A DNA stretch of 33,104 nt from Hydrogenophaga sp. IBVHS1 (GTDB lineage: Bacteria; Pseudomonadota; Gammaproteobacteria; Burkholderiales; Burkholderiaceae_C), in NCBI RefSeq assembly GCF_002127265.1, contig NZ_NFUU01000003.1:699565-732668 (forward strand), read 5' to 3'. This document shows positions 16,173 to 27,343 of the stretch, piece after piece. Position 1 is the stretch's first letter. Each line of letters starts with the position of its first letter. The notes below the pieces were generated by a model. That model made no database searches and was not told where the DNA came from. It was given only the letters and a program-made list of their open reading frames with translations. The position numbers and the translations under genes are program-made.

Positions 16173-17072
16173 TCAGACCGATTGCGCGGCCACGGCCTGC
16201 TGGTAGCCGGCGTAAAGCCGGGCGTACACCGGACCTGGACGACCTGCGCCCACGGGATGGCCGTCCAGAAGGGTGATGGGCAACACCTCCTTGGTGGCTG
16301 AAGAAAGCATCAACTCGTCGGCGTCCAGCACCTCGGCGCGGGTGATGCGGCGCAGTTCGAAGGGAATGCCTTGCTCGCGGCAGATGTCCTCGATCAGGCC
16401 AAACCGGATGCCTTCGAGCACCAGGTTGTCCTTGGGCGGGCCCATGACCACGCCGCGCTTGACCACCCACACGTTGCTGGCCGCCGCTTCGCTGAGCATG
16501 CCTTCACGGTACATCACCGTTTCCACGGCGCCCGCGTCGGCGCTGATCTGCCGGGCGAGCACGGCGCCAAGCAGGCTGGTGGTCTTGATGTGCGCCTTCT
16601 TCCAGCGGAAATCGTCGGCGCTCACGCAGGCCACACCCTGCTCACGCTGCGCCGGCGTGGCCAGCTTCATTTCGCTCGCCGTCACGAGCACCGTGGGCTG
16701 CAGGCCCGGCGGCATCACGTGGTCGCGCACCGCCACGCCTCGCGTGACCTGGATGTAGATCAACTGGTTGACCGAAGCGGTCGTTGCGCGAAGGTCTTCG
16801 ATGAGGCGCCGCGCCACCGCCAGCCACTGATCGCGCGTGAGCGGGTTGGGAATGCGAAGCTCGGCCAGCGAGCGGTCCAGCCGCGCCATGTGCTGGTCGA
16901 ACCGGAACACCTTGCCGCCATACGCGGGCAGCACTTCGTACACCCCGTCGCCAAAGATGAATCCCCGGTCGAGCACGCTGATGCGCGCATCGCGCAAGGC
17001 CGTGAATTCGCCGTTGAGATAGCACAGCGAAGCGGGAAGTGAAGGGCCTTGGTCCTGGGGAGAGGGGTTCAT
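16173..17072 (-). CDS. dat: D-amino acid aminotransferase (class IV, PLP-dependent)
   Basis: The 299-residue enzyme would interconvert D-alanine and D-glutamate with their 2-oxo acids, supplying peptidoglycan precursors. Class IV features are the N-terminal ISVLDRGFIFGDGVYEVLPA, the PLP-binding lysine at about residue 163 in KKAHIKTTSLLGAVLAR, the motif GMLSEAAASNVWVV, and the C-terminal DELMLSSATKEVLPI. A branched-chain aminotransferase or aminodeoxychorismate lyase is less likely, given the short YGGKVFRFDQH segment typical of D-alanine transaminases. It is the first gene of the minus-strand lip cluster and is divergent from the ATP synthase operon. Confidence 0.9.
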   Translation of the reverse strand: MNPSPQDQGPSLPASLCYLNGEFTALRDARISVLDRGFIFGDGVYEVLPAYGGKVFRFDQHMARLDRSLAELRIPNPLTRDQWLAVARRLIEDLRATTASVNQLIYIQVTRGVAVRDHVMPPGLQPTVLVTASEMKLATPAQREQGVACVSADDFRWKKAHIKTTSLLGAVLARQISADAGAVETVMYREGMLSEAAASNVWVVKRGVVMGPPKDNLVLEGIRFGLIEDICREQGIPFELRRITRAEVLDADELMLSSATKEVLPITLLDGHPVGAGRPGPVYARLYAGYQQAVAAQSV

Positions 17073-17124
17073 GGGCGGATTATCGACCGCGCGTGCCGCG
17101 CAGGGCGCAAGATGCCGGGCGGCC

Positions 17125-17155
17125 TTGACGGATGCATGGGGTTTCTACGTATAAT
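17125..17155 (+). promoter_or_regulatory. Candidate sigma-70 promoter of the ATP synthase operon
   Basis: TTGACG (17125-17130) and a perfect TATAAT (17150-17155) are separated by 19 bases, slightly longer than the 17-base optimum. The ATG of atpI lies about 50 bases downstream. The site is in the only intergenic gap before the operon, shared with divergent dat. Confidence 0.65.
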
Positions 17156-17204
17156 CAACGGCTGTGCCTAAACGCCTGCGTCTGTAACCCATCCGTAATT
17201 TGCC

Positions 17205-17705
17205 ATGTCGACAATGCCCCCGGTGACGTCGAAGGCACCTTCCCCAGGCAACTGGGAAGATGGCGACAAAGATCCCGAATTCAAGCCACTGAACCACGAA
17301 GATGCGGTGCGGTGGCGAACCTCCCAGCCGAAGTTGTCGGCCTGGAGGGTGGTCGGAGTCCAGATGCTGGTGGGGTTGGTCGCTGGTGCGCTGGGGTGGT
17401 TGTTGACCCGGAGCGAATCGGTGGGCTATTCCGTCTTGTACGGCGCAGCATCGGTTGTGATCCCGACCGCCTTGATGGCCTGGGGAGTGACGTCAAGTGC
17501 CATGTCCCGTCGAGCTTCGGGGCACGTCATTTCGGCGTTCATGAGTTTCGTTTTGTGGGAGGGGGTCAAGCTTCTGCTGGCAGTGGCCATGTTGTGGTCG
17601 GCGCCCAGAATCGTCCCCGACCTGAATTGGCTGGCCTTGCTGGCGGGCCTTGTGGTTGTGTTGAAGGTGTACTGGTTTGGATTCTGGATCCAGACCCGGC
17701 GTTGA
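17205..17705 (+). CDS. atpI: ATP synthase subunit I (AtpI-like)
   Basis: The 166-residue protein has a polar N-terminal region of about 45 residues, then four hydrophobic helices starting at VVGVQMLVGLVAGALGWLL, and ends in WFGFWIQTRR. This is the layout of betaproteobacterial AtpI, which helps assemble the c-ring and is not part of the mature enzyme. AtpI is poorly conserved, so position at the head of the operon is much of the evidence. A different frame over the same stretch (from 17132) has no family similarity. atpB follows after 29 bases. Confidence 0.88.
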   Translation: MSTMPPVTSKAPSPGNWEDGDKDPEFKPLNHEDAVRWRTSQPKLSAWRVVGVQMLVGLVAGALGWLLTRSESVGYSVLYGAASVVIPTALMAWGVTSSAMSRRASGHVISAFMSFVLWEGVKLLLAVAMLWSAPRIVPDLNWLALLAGLVVVLKVYWFGFWIQTRR

Positions 17706-17734
17706 AATAAATCGGTTGATGGATACAAACGAAC

Positions 17735-18610
17735 ATGGCTGCTGAAGGAAATGCACTGACCCCGGGTGAATACATCCGGCATCACCTGGTTCACCTCAAC
17801 AACACGGGTGAGCAGCAAAAATCCATCGTCGACTTCTCGGTGATCAACATCGATTCCGTCGTGGTGAGTGTTCTGCTGGGCGCCTTCGCATGCTTCATGC
17901 TGTGGCGCGCCGCGCGCAACGCCTCGTCCGGCGTGCCGGGCCGCTTCCAGGCCGCGGTCGAGATGCTGGTCGAGATGGTCGACAACCAGGCCAAGTCGGT
18001 GATTCACAACGCGAACAGCCGCAAGCTGGTCGCTCCGCTGGCCCTCACCGTGTTCGTCTGGATCTTCCTGATGAACTTCATGGACATGCTGCCGGTCGAC
18101 GCCCTTCCCAGCTTGTGGCATGCCGCCGGCCCGGCCCTTGGCTACGCCGACTACCTGCGTGTCGTGCCCACCGCCGATCTGTCGACCACGCTGGGCATGT
18201 CGATCTCGGTGCTGCTGCTCTGCCTGTATTACAACGTCAAGATCAAGGGCCTGGGTGGCTGGGCGCACGAGCTCGTGACAGCCCCCTTTGGCACCAGCAA
18301 GAATCCGATCGCCGCGCTTTTGCTCGGGGTGATCAATTTTTCCATGCAGATGATCGAGTTCGTGGCCAAGACGGTCTCCCACGGCATGCGGTTGTTTGGC
18401 AACATGTTCGCAGGTGAGTTGGTGTTCATGCTGATTGCGCTGCTGGGTGGTTTTGCCGCCTTCTCGCTCAGTGGGGGCCTGTTCTTCATCGGACACGTGA
18501 TCGCGGGCACGGTGTGGACCATCTTTCACATTTTGATCATCACCCTGCAAGCGTTCATCTTCATGATGCTGGCCCTGATTTACCTCGGCCAGGCGCATGA
18601 CGCTCACTGA
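17735..18610 (+). CDS. atpB: F0F1 ATP synthase subunit a
   Basis: Subunit a forms the proton half-channels next to the c-ring. The 291-residue protein has five to six hydrophobic helices. The essential arginine lies at about residue 219 in [16 protein letters not shown], matching Arg210 of E. coli. The N-terminus ([14 protein letters not shown]) is typical of beta- and gammaproteobacteria, and the C-terminal helix [18 protein letters not shown] is conserved. An insert near residues 125-150 is somewhat longer than in E. coli (271 residues). Confidence 0.97.
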   Translation: MAAEGNALTPGEYIRHHLVHLNNTGEQQKSIVDFSVINIDSVVVSVLLGAFACFMLWRAARNASSGVPGRFQAAVEMLVEMVDNQAKSVIHNANSRKLVAPLALTVFVWIFLMNFMDMLPVDALPSLWHAAGPALGYADYLRVVPTADLSTTLGMSISVLLLCLYYNVKIKGLGGWAHELVTAPFGTSKNPIAALLLGVINFSMQMIEFVAKTVSHGMRLFGNMFAGELVFMLIALLGGFAAFSLSGGLFFIGHVIAGTVWTIFHILIITLQAFIFMMLALIYLGQAHDAH

Positions 18611-18635
18611 GTCGCGCGGTTTCACCACGCGCTGA

Positions 18636-18938
<303 letters not shown>

Positions 18939-19062
18939 TGGGATTTGCTGCCACGTCGGGCGGCGTCTTGCTGGTTGAGGTCTTGACGACTTTCGCTCGC
19001 TGGCGCGCCGACACTGCGGCAAGTGCATCACCACTTATGTCAACACACAGAAAGGCGTTGCG

Positions 19063-19533
19063 ATGAACATCAATGCAACCCTCTTCGCGCAGGGCATCGT
19101 CTTTGCGATCCTGGTGTGGTTCACGATGAAATTCGTGTGGCCCCCAATCGCCAAGGCACTGGATGAACGTGCGCTGAAGATCACCGAAGGCCTGGCTTCT
19201 GCCGAGAAGGCCAAGTCCGAACTGGCCGTGGCCAACAAGCGGGTCGAAGAAGAGTTGAGCAAATCGCGCAACGAATCGGCCACCCGTCTGGCAGACGCAG
19301 AGCGTCGCGCTCAGGCCGTGATCGAGGATGCCAAGGTCCGCGCCTCCGAGGAGGCCGCCAAGATTGTGGCGGCTGCCCACCAGGAGGCCGAGCAGCAGGT
19401 CATCAAGGCCCGCGAGGCCCTGCGTGAGCAGGTTGCCGCGCTGGCCGTGAAGGGTGCCGAGCAGATCCTCAAGCGCGAAGTCAACGCCGGCGTCCACGCC
19501 GAGTTGCTGGGCCGCCTGAAGACCGAGCTTTGA
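19063..19533 (+). CDS. atpF: F0F1 ATP synthase subunit b
   Basis: The 156-residue stator subunit has one transmembrane helix at about residues 5-26 ([20 protein letters not shown]). A long charged coiled coil follows, containing [20 protein letters not shown] and repeated Ala/Glu/Arg heptads. Two copies form the peripheral stalk that holds F1 still. Length equals that of E. coli b. The 124-base leader before it carries no evident gene. Confidence 0.97.
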   Translation: MNINATLFAQGIVFAILVWFTMKFVWPPIAKALDERALKITEGLASAEKAKSELAVANKRVEEELSKSRNESATRLADAERRAQAVIEDAKVRASEEAAKIVAAAHQEAEQQVIKAREALREQVAALAVKGAEQILKREVNAGVHAELLGRLKTEL

Positions 19534-19574
19534 TCCAGACCCGACGCCTCCGAACCGGCAATCAAAGGTAAACC

Positions 19575-20105
19575 ATGGCCGAAATCGCCACCATTGCACG
19601 TCCCTACGCGGAAGCGCTGTTCAAGTCCACCGGACCTGACGCCGCCGGTACCTCCGCCTGGCTCGACGAGCTGGCCGCCGTGGCTGCCAATGAGCAGTTG
19701 CGTCAGTTCGCCGACAGCCCCAAGACCACGCCTGAGCAGGTTTTCACGCTGATCTCCGGCGTGTTGAAGACCAGCTTGCCGGTCAAGGCGCAGAACTTTC
19801 TGCGCACTGTGATCGACAACGGTCGTATTGCTGCCTTGCCCGAAATCGCCAGCCAGTTCCGCGTGTTGAAGAACGCACAGCTGGGCGCTTTCGACGCGAT
19901 TGTTTACAGCGCCTTTGCGGTCGACAGCGCAGCGCTGGCCGATCTCTCCGGGGTGCTGGAGAAGCGTTTTGGCCGCAAGCTGAACCTGCAGGTTGAACTG
20001 CAGCCCGATCTGATCGGGGGCATCCGCGTGGTGGTGGGCGACGAGGTGCTCGACACCTCGGTCAAAGCCCGCCTGGAACAAATGAAAGTTGCCCTGACGG
20101 CCTGA
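19575..20105 (+). CDS. atpH: F0F1 ATP synthase subunit delta
   Basis: The 176-residue delta subunit caps F1 and binds the b-dimer. It opens with [16 protein letters not shown], the standard delta N-terminus. The C-terminal signature is [27 protein letters not shown]. Length is close to E. coli delta (177). It is 41 bases after atpF and 54 before atpA. Confidence 0.97.
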   Translation: MAEIATIARPYAEALFKSTGPDAAGTSAWLDELAAVAANEQLRQFADSPKTTPEQVFTLISGVLKTSLPVKAQNFLRTVIDNGRIAALPEIASQFRVLKNAQLGAFDAIVYSAFAVDSAALADLSGVLEKRFGRKLNLQVELQPDLIGGIRVVVGDEVLDTSVKARLEQMKVALTA

Positions 20106-20159
20106 CGGCTGTCATCCCGGGCGCGCCTGCACACCATTTAACGAAAGAAGGAAAGAGTC

Positions 20160-21722
20160 ATGCAACTCAATCCCGCCGAAATCTCCGAACTGATCAAGTC
20201 CCGCATCGAGGGGCTGGGCGCATCGAGCGATGTGCGCAACCAGGGCACCGTGGTGTCGGTCACCGACGGCATCGTCCGTGTCCACGGCCTGTCCGATGTG
20301 ATGCAGGGCGAAATGCTGGAATTCCCGGCCAACAAGGACGGCGTGCCTTCCTTCGGCCTGGCGCTGAACCTGGAGCGCGACTCCGTCGGCGCTGTGATTC
20401 TGGGCGAGTACGAGCACATCTCCGAAGGTGAAACCGTGAAATGCACGGGGCGCATTCTGGAAGTGCCCGTGGGCCCCGAGCTCATCGGCCGCGTGGTGAA
20501 CGCCCTGGGCGCACCCATTGACGGCAAGGGTCCGGTCAATGCCAAGATGACCGACGTGATCGAAAAGGTTGCGCCGGGCGTGATCGCCCGGAAATCGGTG
20601 GACCAGCCAGTGCAGACCGGCTTGAAGTCGATCGACTCCATGGTGCCCGTGGGCCGTGGTCAGCGTGAACTGATCATTGGCGATCGCCAGACCGGTAAGA
20701 CCGCCGTGGCCATCGACGCCATCATCAACCAGAAGGGTCAGAACATGACCTGCGTCTACGTTGCGATCGGCCAGAAGGCTTCGTCGATCAAGAACGTGGT
20801 GCGCGCTCTGGAACAAGCCGGCGCCATGGAATACACCATCGTCGTCGCCGCTTCGGCCTCCGAGTCGGCCGCCATGCAGTACCTCTCGGCCTACTCCGGC
20901 TGCACCATGGGTGAGTACTTCCGCGACCGTGGCCAGGACGCCCTGATCGTGTACGACGACTTGTCCAAACAGGCTGTGGCTTACCGCCAGGTCTCGCTGC
21001 TGCTGCGCCGCCCTCCAGGCCGCGAAGCCTACCCCGGCGACGTCTTCTATCTGCACAGCCGTCTGCTGGAGCGCGCTGCCCGCGTGAACGCCGACTACGT
21101 GGAAGCCTTCACCAAGGGTGAAGTCAAGGGCCAGACTGGCTCGCTGACCGCACTGCCCATCATCGAAACGCAGGCTGGCGACGTGTCTGCTTTCGTGCCA
21201 ACCAACGTGATCTCCATCACCGACGGCCAGATCTTCCTGGAAACCAGCCTGTTCAACGCCGGCGTCCGCCCCGCCATCAACGCCGGTATCTCGGTGTCGC
21301 GTGTTGGTGGTGCTGCCCAGACCGACCTGATCAAGAAGCAGTCCGGCGGTATCCGTACCGACCTGGCCCAGTACCGTGAACTGGCGGCCTTCGCACAGTT
21401 TGCCTCCGACCTGGATGAAGCCACCCGCAAGCAACTCGACCGGGGTGCTCGTGTGACGGAGCTGCTGAAGCAGGCTCAGTACAGCCCGCTGTCCATCAGC
21501 CTGATGGCCGCTTCGTTGTTCGCCGTGAACAAGGGCTATCTGGACGACGTCGAAGTCAAGAAGGTTCTGCCGTTCGAAGCCGGCCTGCACGCCTTCTTGA
21601 AGGACAAGCACGCCGCACTGTTGCAGAAGATGGAAGGCGGCAAGGCACTGGACAAGGACAAGGAAGCCGAAGCCCAGCTCGCCGCCGCCGTCGCCGATTT
21701 CAAGAAAACCGGTACGTACTGA
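20160..21722 (+). CDS. atpA: F0F1 ATP synthase subunit alpha
   Basis: The 520-residue alpha subunit binds nucleotide in non-catalytic sites. The P-loop GDRQTGKT is at residues 174-181, and the region around [20 protein letters not shown] is fully conserved. The N-terminal beta-barrel ([14 protein letters not shown]) and the C-terminal helical domain are complete. A ribosome-binding site (GAAAGAAGGAAAG) precedes the ATG. The operon position between atpH and atpG is standard. Confidence 0.99.
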   Translation: MQLNPAEISELIKSRIEGLGASSDVRNQGTVVSVTDGIVRVHGLSDVMQGEMLEFPANKDGVPSFGLALNLERDSVGAVILGEYEHISEGETVKCTGRILEVPVGPELIGRVVNALGAPIDGKGPVNAKMTDVIEKVAPGVIARKSVDQPVQTGLKSIDSMVPVGRGQRELIIGDRQTGKTAVAIDAIINQKGQNMTCVYVAIGQKASSIKNVVRALEQAGAMEYTIVVAASASESAAMQYLSAYSGCTMGEYFRDRGQDALIVYDDLSKQAVAYRQVSLLLRRPPGREAYPGDVFYLHSRLLERAARVNADYVEAFTKGEVKGQTGSLTALPIIETQAGDVSAFVPTNVISITDGQIFLETSLFNAGVRPAINAGISVSRVGGAAQTDLIKKQSGGIRTDLAQYRELAAFAQFASDLDEATRKQLDRGARVTELLKQAQYSPLSISLMAASLFAVNKGYLDDVEVKKVLPFEAGLHAFLKDKHAALLQKMEGGKALDKDKEAEAQLAAAVADFKKTGTY

Positions 21723-21751
21723 ACGCCCCGTTGACCAGCTAAGGAGCCCCA

Positions 21752-22618
21752 ATGGCAGCAGGCAAGGAAATACGCGGCAAGATCAAATCGGTGGAGAACA
21801 CCAAGAAGATCACCAAAGCCATGGAGATGGTCGCCGCCTCCAAGATGCGCAAGGCGCAGGAACGCATGCGTTCGGCGCGGCCTTACGCCGAGAAGGTGCG
21901 CCAGATCACCGGCAACCTGAGCCGGGCCAACCCTGAGTACACGCACCCGTTCATGCAGACGAACGACGCCAAATCCGCTGGCTTCGTCGTCGTCACGACG
22001 GACAAGGGTTTGTGCGGCGGCCTCAACACCAACGTGTTGCGCGCCGTGACCACCGAGCTGAAGGCGCTGCAGGCCAAGGGGCAGGACGCACAGGTCGTGG
22101 CCATTGGCAACAAGGGCCTGGGTTTCATGAACCGCATCGGCGCCAAGGTGGTGTCCAGCGTGACAGGCCTGGGGGACACCCCCCATCTTGAAAAGCTGAT
22201 CGGCCCGGTCAAGGTGCTGCTCGATGCGTACACCGAAGGTCGTGTCAACGCGGTGTATGTCTGCTACACCAAGTTCATCAACACGATGAAGCAGGAATCG
22301 GTGATCGAGCAACTGCTCCCGCTGAACGCCGGCACCCTGCAGGACAACGCCGGTGGCCGCGACTGGGACTACATCTACGAACCCGACGCTGCCGCCGTGA
22401 TCGACGAGCTGCTGCTGCGTTACGTGGAAGCCCAGGTTTACCAGGCAGTGGCCGAGAACATGGCCTCCGAGCAGTCCGCCCGCATGGTGGCCATGAAGGC
22501 CGCCACCGACAACGCCGGCAGTGTGATCGGCGAACTCAAGCTCGTCTACAACAAGACCCGTCAGGCCGCGATCACGAAAGAACTTTCGGAAATCGTCGCC
22601 GGCGCCGCAGCGGTCTGA
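21752..22618 (+). CDS. atpG: F0F1 ATP synthase subunit gamma
   Basis: The 288-residue gamma subunit is the central rotor shaft. Its N-terminal helix starts [20 protein letters not shown] and includes [18 protein letters not shown]. The Rossmann-like centre includes [19 protein letters not shown], and the C-terminal helix ends [19 protein letters not shown]. All three are diagnostic, and length equals that of E. coli gamma. AAGGAG precedes the ATG. Confidence 0.98.
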   Translation: MAAGKEIRGKIKSVENTKKITKAMEMVAASKMRKAQERMRSARPYAEKVRQITGNLSRANPEYTHPFMQTNDAKSAGFVVVTTDKGLCGGLNTNVLRAVTTELKALQAKGQDAQVVAIGNKGLGFMNRIGAKVVSSVTGLGDTPHLEKLIGPVKVLLDAYTEGRVNAVYVCYTKFINTMKQESVIEQLLPLNAGTLQDNAGGRDWDYIYEPDAAAVIDELLLRYVEAQVYQAVAENMASEQSARMVAMKAATDNAGSVIGELKLVYNKTRQAAITKELSEIVAGAAAV

Positions 22619-22650
22619 AGCAGCCGTTTCACAGAATCCAGAGTATTTAA

Positions 22651-24069
<1,419 letters not shown>

Positions 24070-24109
24070 TCCCGGGCTTGATCATCAGCGCTCCATCCAA
24101 GGAAATTCC

Positions 24110-24526
24110 ATGAGTACCATCCGCGTCGATGTGGTCAGCGCCGAAGAATCCATCTTCTCCGGGGATGCCAAGTTCGTGGCGTTGCCGGGCGAAGCTGGTG
24201 AGCTGGGCATCCTGCCCGGCCACATTCCGCTGATCACCCGAATCAAGCCCGGTGCCGTTCGCATCGAGAAGGCCGACGGCGGCGAAGAGTTTGTGTTTGT
24301 GGCGGGCGGCATTCTTGAAGTGCAGCCGCATCACATCACCGTGTTGTCCGACACCGCCATCCGTGGCCATGACCTCGACGAAGCGAAGGCGATCGAAGCC
24401 CGCCGTCAGGCCGAAGAAGCGCTGAAGAACGCGCACAGCGATATCGATCTGGCCAAAGCCACTTCGGAACTCGCCGTGATGGCGGCTCAGATCGCTGCCC
24501 TGCGCAAATACCGCCAGAAAAAGTAA
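24110..24526 (+). CDS. atpC: F0F1 ATP synthase subunit epsilon
   Basis: The 138-residue epsilon subunit links gamma to the c-ring and can inhibit hydrolysis. The N-terminal beta-sandwich includes [20 protein letters not shown] and the signature [13 protein letters not shown]. The C-terminal helix pair ([18 protein letters not shown]) is present, so the inhibitory arm is not truncated. It is the last gene of the operon and is followed by a terminator. Confidence 0.97.
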   Translation: MSTIRVDVVSAEESIFSGDAKFVALPGEAGELGILPGHIPLITRIKPGAVRIEKADGGEEFVFVAGGILEVQPHHITVLSDTAIRGHDLDEAKAIEARRQAEEALKNAHSDIDLAKATSELAVMAAQIAALRKYRQKK

Positions 24527-24557
24527 GCGGGCCAGCTGCGCCTTCACCTCACCCAGC

Positions 24558-24586
24558 AAAGACCGGCCACGTGCCGGTCTTTCTTT
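24558..24586 (+). terminator. Rho-independent terminator of the ATP synthase operon
   Basis: A perfect 10-bp stem AAAGACCGGC (24558-24567) and GCCGGTCTTT (24573-24582) encloses the loop CACGT. It is followed by CTTTT, and lies about 30 bases after atpC. Confidence 0.9.
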
Positions 24587-24652
24587 TGGTCGAGGGGTGC
24601 GGAATGTAACCGGGCGAATATCATCGACAGGACAACAAGCCGGGAGACTCTG

Positions 24653-25228
24653 ATGTCATCGATTTTTGAAAGCCCGGATCTGGCGCCCGAGGAGGTGGCC
24701 GCGCGCTTGCTCGTCACGTCGTCGGCGCTGGCCGATCTGACCCTTGGCGACGCTTTGAAAATCGTGGGCTACATGCGCCCGAGGCGCATCAAGGCCGGCA
24801 CGGTCATCATCCAGGAAGGCGAGGTCAAGCAGACCGACTACATGCTGCTCGTGCTCGAAGGCGATATCGCCGTGGAGAACGAGTTGCCCGGCCTTCAGGA
24901 AAGCATGGTCGTCAACATCATGGGCCCGGGCCACCTGATCGGCGAAATGGGCGTGCTCGACGGCGCGCCGCGGTCGGCCACCTGCACCGCCAACACCGAC
25001 ATTGCCGTGGCGGTGCTGTCTCGTACCGCGCTCATGCGCCTGCTGAAGGAAGACCCGCGACTGGGCTCCCGTTTGCTGTTGGCCATTTCAAAACGCATGG
25101 CCGACCGTTTGCGTGAGACGACCCGCAAGCTCAAGACGTTTGCTCAGATGAACCGCGCGCTTCAGCAAGAGCTGAACGTTGCGCTCAACAACAACCGCAC
25201 CGGTCTTTACAAGCGCACCCGCTCCTGA
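24653..25228 (+). CDS. Cyclic nucleotide-binding (Crp-like) domain protein without HTH
   Basis: The 191-residue protein has one cNMP-binding beta-barrel, about residues 40-135. It includes the phosphate-binding cassette GHLIGEMGVLDGAPRSATCTA, with glutamate 98 and arginine 107 in the positions that contact the ribose and cyclic phosphate in Crp. The C-terminal 50 residues are a single charged helical stretch (RMADRLRETTRKLKTFAQMN), with no helix-turn-helix. It therefore probably signals through protein contacts rather than DNA. A clear ribosome-binding site (GGGAGA) precedes the ATG. It stands alone after the ATP synthase terminator and is convergent with the TPM genes. Confidence 0.87.
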   Translation: MSSIFESPDLAPEEVAARLLVTSSALADLTLGDALKIVGYMRPRRIKAGTVIIQEGEVKQTDYMLLVLEGDIAVENELPGLQESMVVNIMGPGHLIGEMGVLDGAPRSATCTANTDIAVAVLSRTALMRLLKEDPRLGSRLLLAISKRMADRLRETTRKLKTFAQMNRALQQELNVALNNNRTGLYKRTRS

Positions 25229-25243
25229 GGCCAAGCACCAGGC

Positions 25244-25777
25244 TCAGCAGCGAACGATGCTGTCGGGCAACTCGTTGGGCTGCGCCGCGTCGGGTTCAGC
25301 CGGGAAATGGGCCACCAGCAACGCGGAGACTTCCTCCAGGGCCTGAGTCAGCCCATCTTCAAAAGCGCCCTCGCGCAGCCGCAGCCCCAATCGGTCCACG
25401 ATGGCCTGCCACTCGGCCTGACCGACGCGACGCGCCAGGGCCCGATCGGCCACGAATTCGATGGCGTGCTCGGCGAGCAACACGTAAATGAGCACGCCGT
25501 TGTTGTGCTCGGTGTCCCAGATCCGCAGACGACCAAACCAGGTGAGGGCGCGTTCGCGAACAACGACCGGCAAGGGACTGCGCGCTCCCACCCGCCAGAG
25601 GTAGCTGGTGGGCAGCGAGGACTCCACACACAGACGCACCTCGCCGGTGTGACGGCCTTCGCTGGCGGCCACGCGGCGGGCCAGGCGTTCGGCCATGTCG
25701 TCGGGCACGGCACGAAGCGTGTCGCTGCGGTCGAGCCAGCGGTGTTTGAACAGGCGGGTCAGTTTGTTCATGATCAT
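25244..25777 (-). CDS. TPM-domain protein (small, soluble)
   Basis: The 177-residue protein looks like a TPM_phosphatase-domain protein without membrane segments. Supporting segments are GRHTGEVRLCVESSLP, WDTEHNNGVLIYVLLAEHAI and the C-terminal GAFEDGLTQALEEVSALL, which mirror the larger TPM gene upstream. The ATG at 25777 overlaps the upstream stop in TGATG; an ATG two codons later (25771) is also possible. It is the last gene of a lemA-TPM-TPM operon. Its biochemical role is unknown; TPM domains are named for a plant thylakoid phosphatase, but bacterial activity is not settled. Confidence 0.83.
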   Translation of the reverse strand: MIMNKLTRLFKHRWLDRSDTLRAVPDDMAERLARRVAASEGRHTGEVRLCVESSLPTSYLWRVGARSPLPVVVRERALTWFGRLRIWDTEHNNGVLIYVLLAEHAIEFVADRALARRVGQAEWQAIVDRLGLRLREGAFEDGLTQALEEVSALLVAHFPAEPDAAQPNELPDSIVRC

Positions 25778-26700
25778 CACCACCCGCCGGAAGCGCCGCC
25801 GCCTCCAAAGTTGCCCCCGCCGCCAGAGCTGAAGCCGCCCCCGCCGCCGAAACCTCCGCTGCGACCGCCGCCGCCCCAGCCGCCGCCCGGACCACCCCAG
25901 GGGCCGCCACCTCGCCCGCCCCGACCGGATGAGGCCGAGCCCGCCGGCATGAACTGCATGAACAATGCTGCCAGCATGCCGATCAGCCCCGCACCAATCG
26001 CGATCCAGAACACGGTGGTGAGCCACCACGCCAGGCCGCCTGCGCCCACGCCCGTGAGCAGCGTACCCAGCTTGTTGCCGAAGATGTTGCGCAGCGCCAG
26101 AGAAATGAAGGGCACGGCAAACACCATGAAGATCAACAGGTCCATCCACTCGAAGCCTTGGTTGCCACGCGCTGGTGCGCCTTCGCCAGGCAATGGCAAC
26201 GCCTCACCGCTGATGCGCGCAAGGATCTGATCGACACCCGCCTGGATGCCGCCGGCGTAGTCGCCCTGGCGGAAGGCGGGTGTCACCGCCTGGTCAAGAA
26301 TGCGCCGCGCCAGCAGATCGGGGATGGCCCCTTCGAGTGTCTTGGCGGTGGCGATGCGCAAGCGGCGGTCGTCTTTGGCGATCACGAAGAGCACGCCGTC
26401 GCCCACGTCGCGGCGGCCGATCTTCCAGGCGTCGCCCAGGCGCTGCGTGTAGTCGGTGATGTCTTCCGGTGCGGTGGTGGCCACCATCACCACCACCACC
26501 TGGGAGCCCTTGGTCTGCTCGAAGGCGGCCAGCTTGGCCTCGATGGCCGCGAGCGATGCCGCGTCGAGCGTGCCAGTCTGGTCGATCACCCGCGCGGTGA
26601 GTGCCGGCACAGGCTGCAACGCCTGAGCCCATACCCCGAAAGAGAAAAGGGCGGTCAGCATGCAGAGCACCAGGCCCTGCCATGCCTTGCGAGCGGTCAT
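25777..26700 (-). CDS. TPM-domain membrane protein with glycine-rich tail (YgcG-like)
   Basis: The 307-residue protein has a signal peptide ending VWAQA near residue 26. The TPM domain (about 32-165) contains VIDQTGTLDAASLAAIEAKL, VVVVMVATTAPEDITDYTQR, and DGVLFVIAKDDRRLRIATAK. Two hydrophobic helices follow at about residues 185-245. The tail, about 60 residues, is almost only glycine with Ser, Trp, Phe and Arg, ending GGGASGGW. This layout is that of the YgcG family, usually coupled with LemA. The start overlaps the lemA stop in ATGA, and the stop overlaps the next gene by one base. Confidence 0.92.
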   Translation of the reverse strand: MTARKAWQGLVLCMLTALFSFGVWAQALQPVPALTARVIDQTGTLDAASLAAIEAKLAAFEQTKGSQVVVVMVATTAPEDITDYTQRLGDAWKIGRRDVGDGVLFVIAKDDRRLRIATAKTLEGAIPDLLARRILDQAVTPAFRQGDYAGGIQAGVDQILARISGEALPLPGEGAPARGNQGFEWMDLLIFMVFAVPFISLALRNIFGNKLGTLLTGVGAGGLAWWLTTVFWIAIGAGLIGMLAALFMQFMPAGSASSGRGGRGGGPWGGPGGGWGGGGRSGGFGGGGGFSSGGGGNFGGGGASGGW

Positions 26701-27293
26701 TTCTTCTCGAATTCCACCTTGGGTGGCGCCGAGATAGCCGCCTCGTTGGCGACCGTGAAGTTGGCCTTCGGGTCGTAGCCAAACACCATGGCGGTGAGGT
26801 TGGTGGGGAAGCTGCGCGCGAGCACGTTGTATTCCTGCACGGTCTGGATGTAGCGGTTGCGCGCCACGGTGATGCGGTTCTCGGTGCCTTCCAGCTGCAC
26901 GCGCAGGTCGCTGAAGCCCTGATTGGCCTTGAGATTGGGGTACTGCTCGACCACCACCATCAGCCGGCTGAGCGCACTGCCCAGCTCGCCCTGCGCGGCC
27001 TGAAACTGCTGCATCGCGGCCGGGTTGTTCAGCATCTCGGGCGTCATCTGGATGGAGGTGGCCTTCGAGCGCGCCTCGATCACGCGGGTGAGTGTTTCCT
27101 GCTCGAAGTTGGCCTCACCCTTCACCGTGGCCACGATATTGGGGATCAGATCGGCGCGTCGCTGGTACTGGTTGAGCACTTCCGACCAGGCCGAGCGGCT
27201 CTGCTCGTCCAGTCGCTGGAAGTCGTTGTAGCCGCAGCCGGTGAGCAGGCTGGCGCACAGCAAGAGCAGGGCAGCAAGGTGGCGTCGTGTCAT
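26697..27293 (-). CDS. lemA: LemA-family lipoprotein
   Basis: The 198-residue protein has a lipobox LTGC near residue 20 and then the LemA core: YNDFQRLDEQSRSAWSEVLN, QYQRRADLIPNIVATVKGEA, and the C-terminal YIQTVQEYNVLARSFPTNL. LemA proteins are envelope helical-bundle proteins of unclear function. The ATG at 27293 is preceded by GGAGG, which fixes the start over a longer in-frame extension. The gene leads the three-gene operon with two TPM genes. The divergent Rossmann-fold gene begins 50 bases away, so both promoters must be packed into that gap. Confidence 0.93.
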   Translation of the reverse strand: MTRRHLAALLLLCASLLTGCGYNDFQRLDEQSRSAWSEVLNQYQRRADLIPNIVATVKGEANFEQETLTRVIEARSKATSIQMTPEMLNNPAAMQQFQAAQGELGSALSRLMVVVEQYPNLKANQGFSDLRVQLEGTENRITVARNRYIQTVQEYNVLARSFPTNLTAMVFGYDPKANFTVANEAAISAPPKVEFEKK

Positions 27294-27343
27294 GGGGTCC
27301 TCCATTCGGTCGGGTGCAGTTCGGTATCCGGTAGCATTTTGGC

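Noticed and set aside
17132..17710. Alternative 192-codon frame over atpI
   Set aside because: The frame from 17205 gives four membrane helices as expected for AtpI, while this frame gives a Gly/Arg-rich product without family features.
20112..21752. A 546-codon frame antisense to atpA
   Set aside because: It is the mirror of a highly conserved alpha subunit, with His/Gly/Val-rich composition typical of antisense translation.
25225..25247. Imperfect hairpin between the Crp-like gene and the TPM gene as a terminator
   Set aside because: The stem is about seven pairs with a bulge, spans both stop codons and lacks a T-run, so it is too weak to annotate.
25777..25915. Repetitive GC-rich tract that could suggest a satellite or CRISPR-like repeat
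   Set aside because: It is the glycine-rich coding tail of the TPM membrane protein. Units are irregular and there are no spacers.
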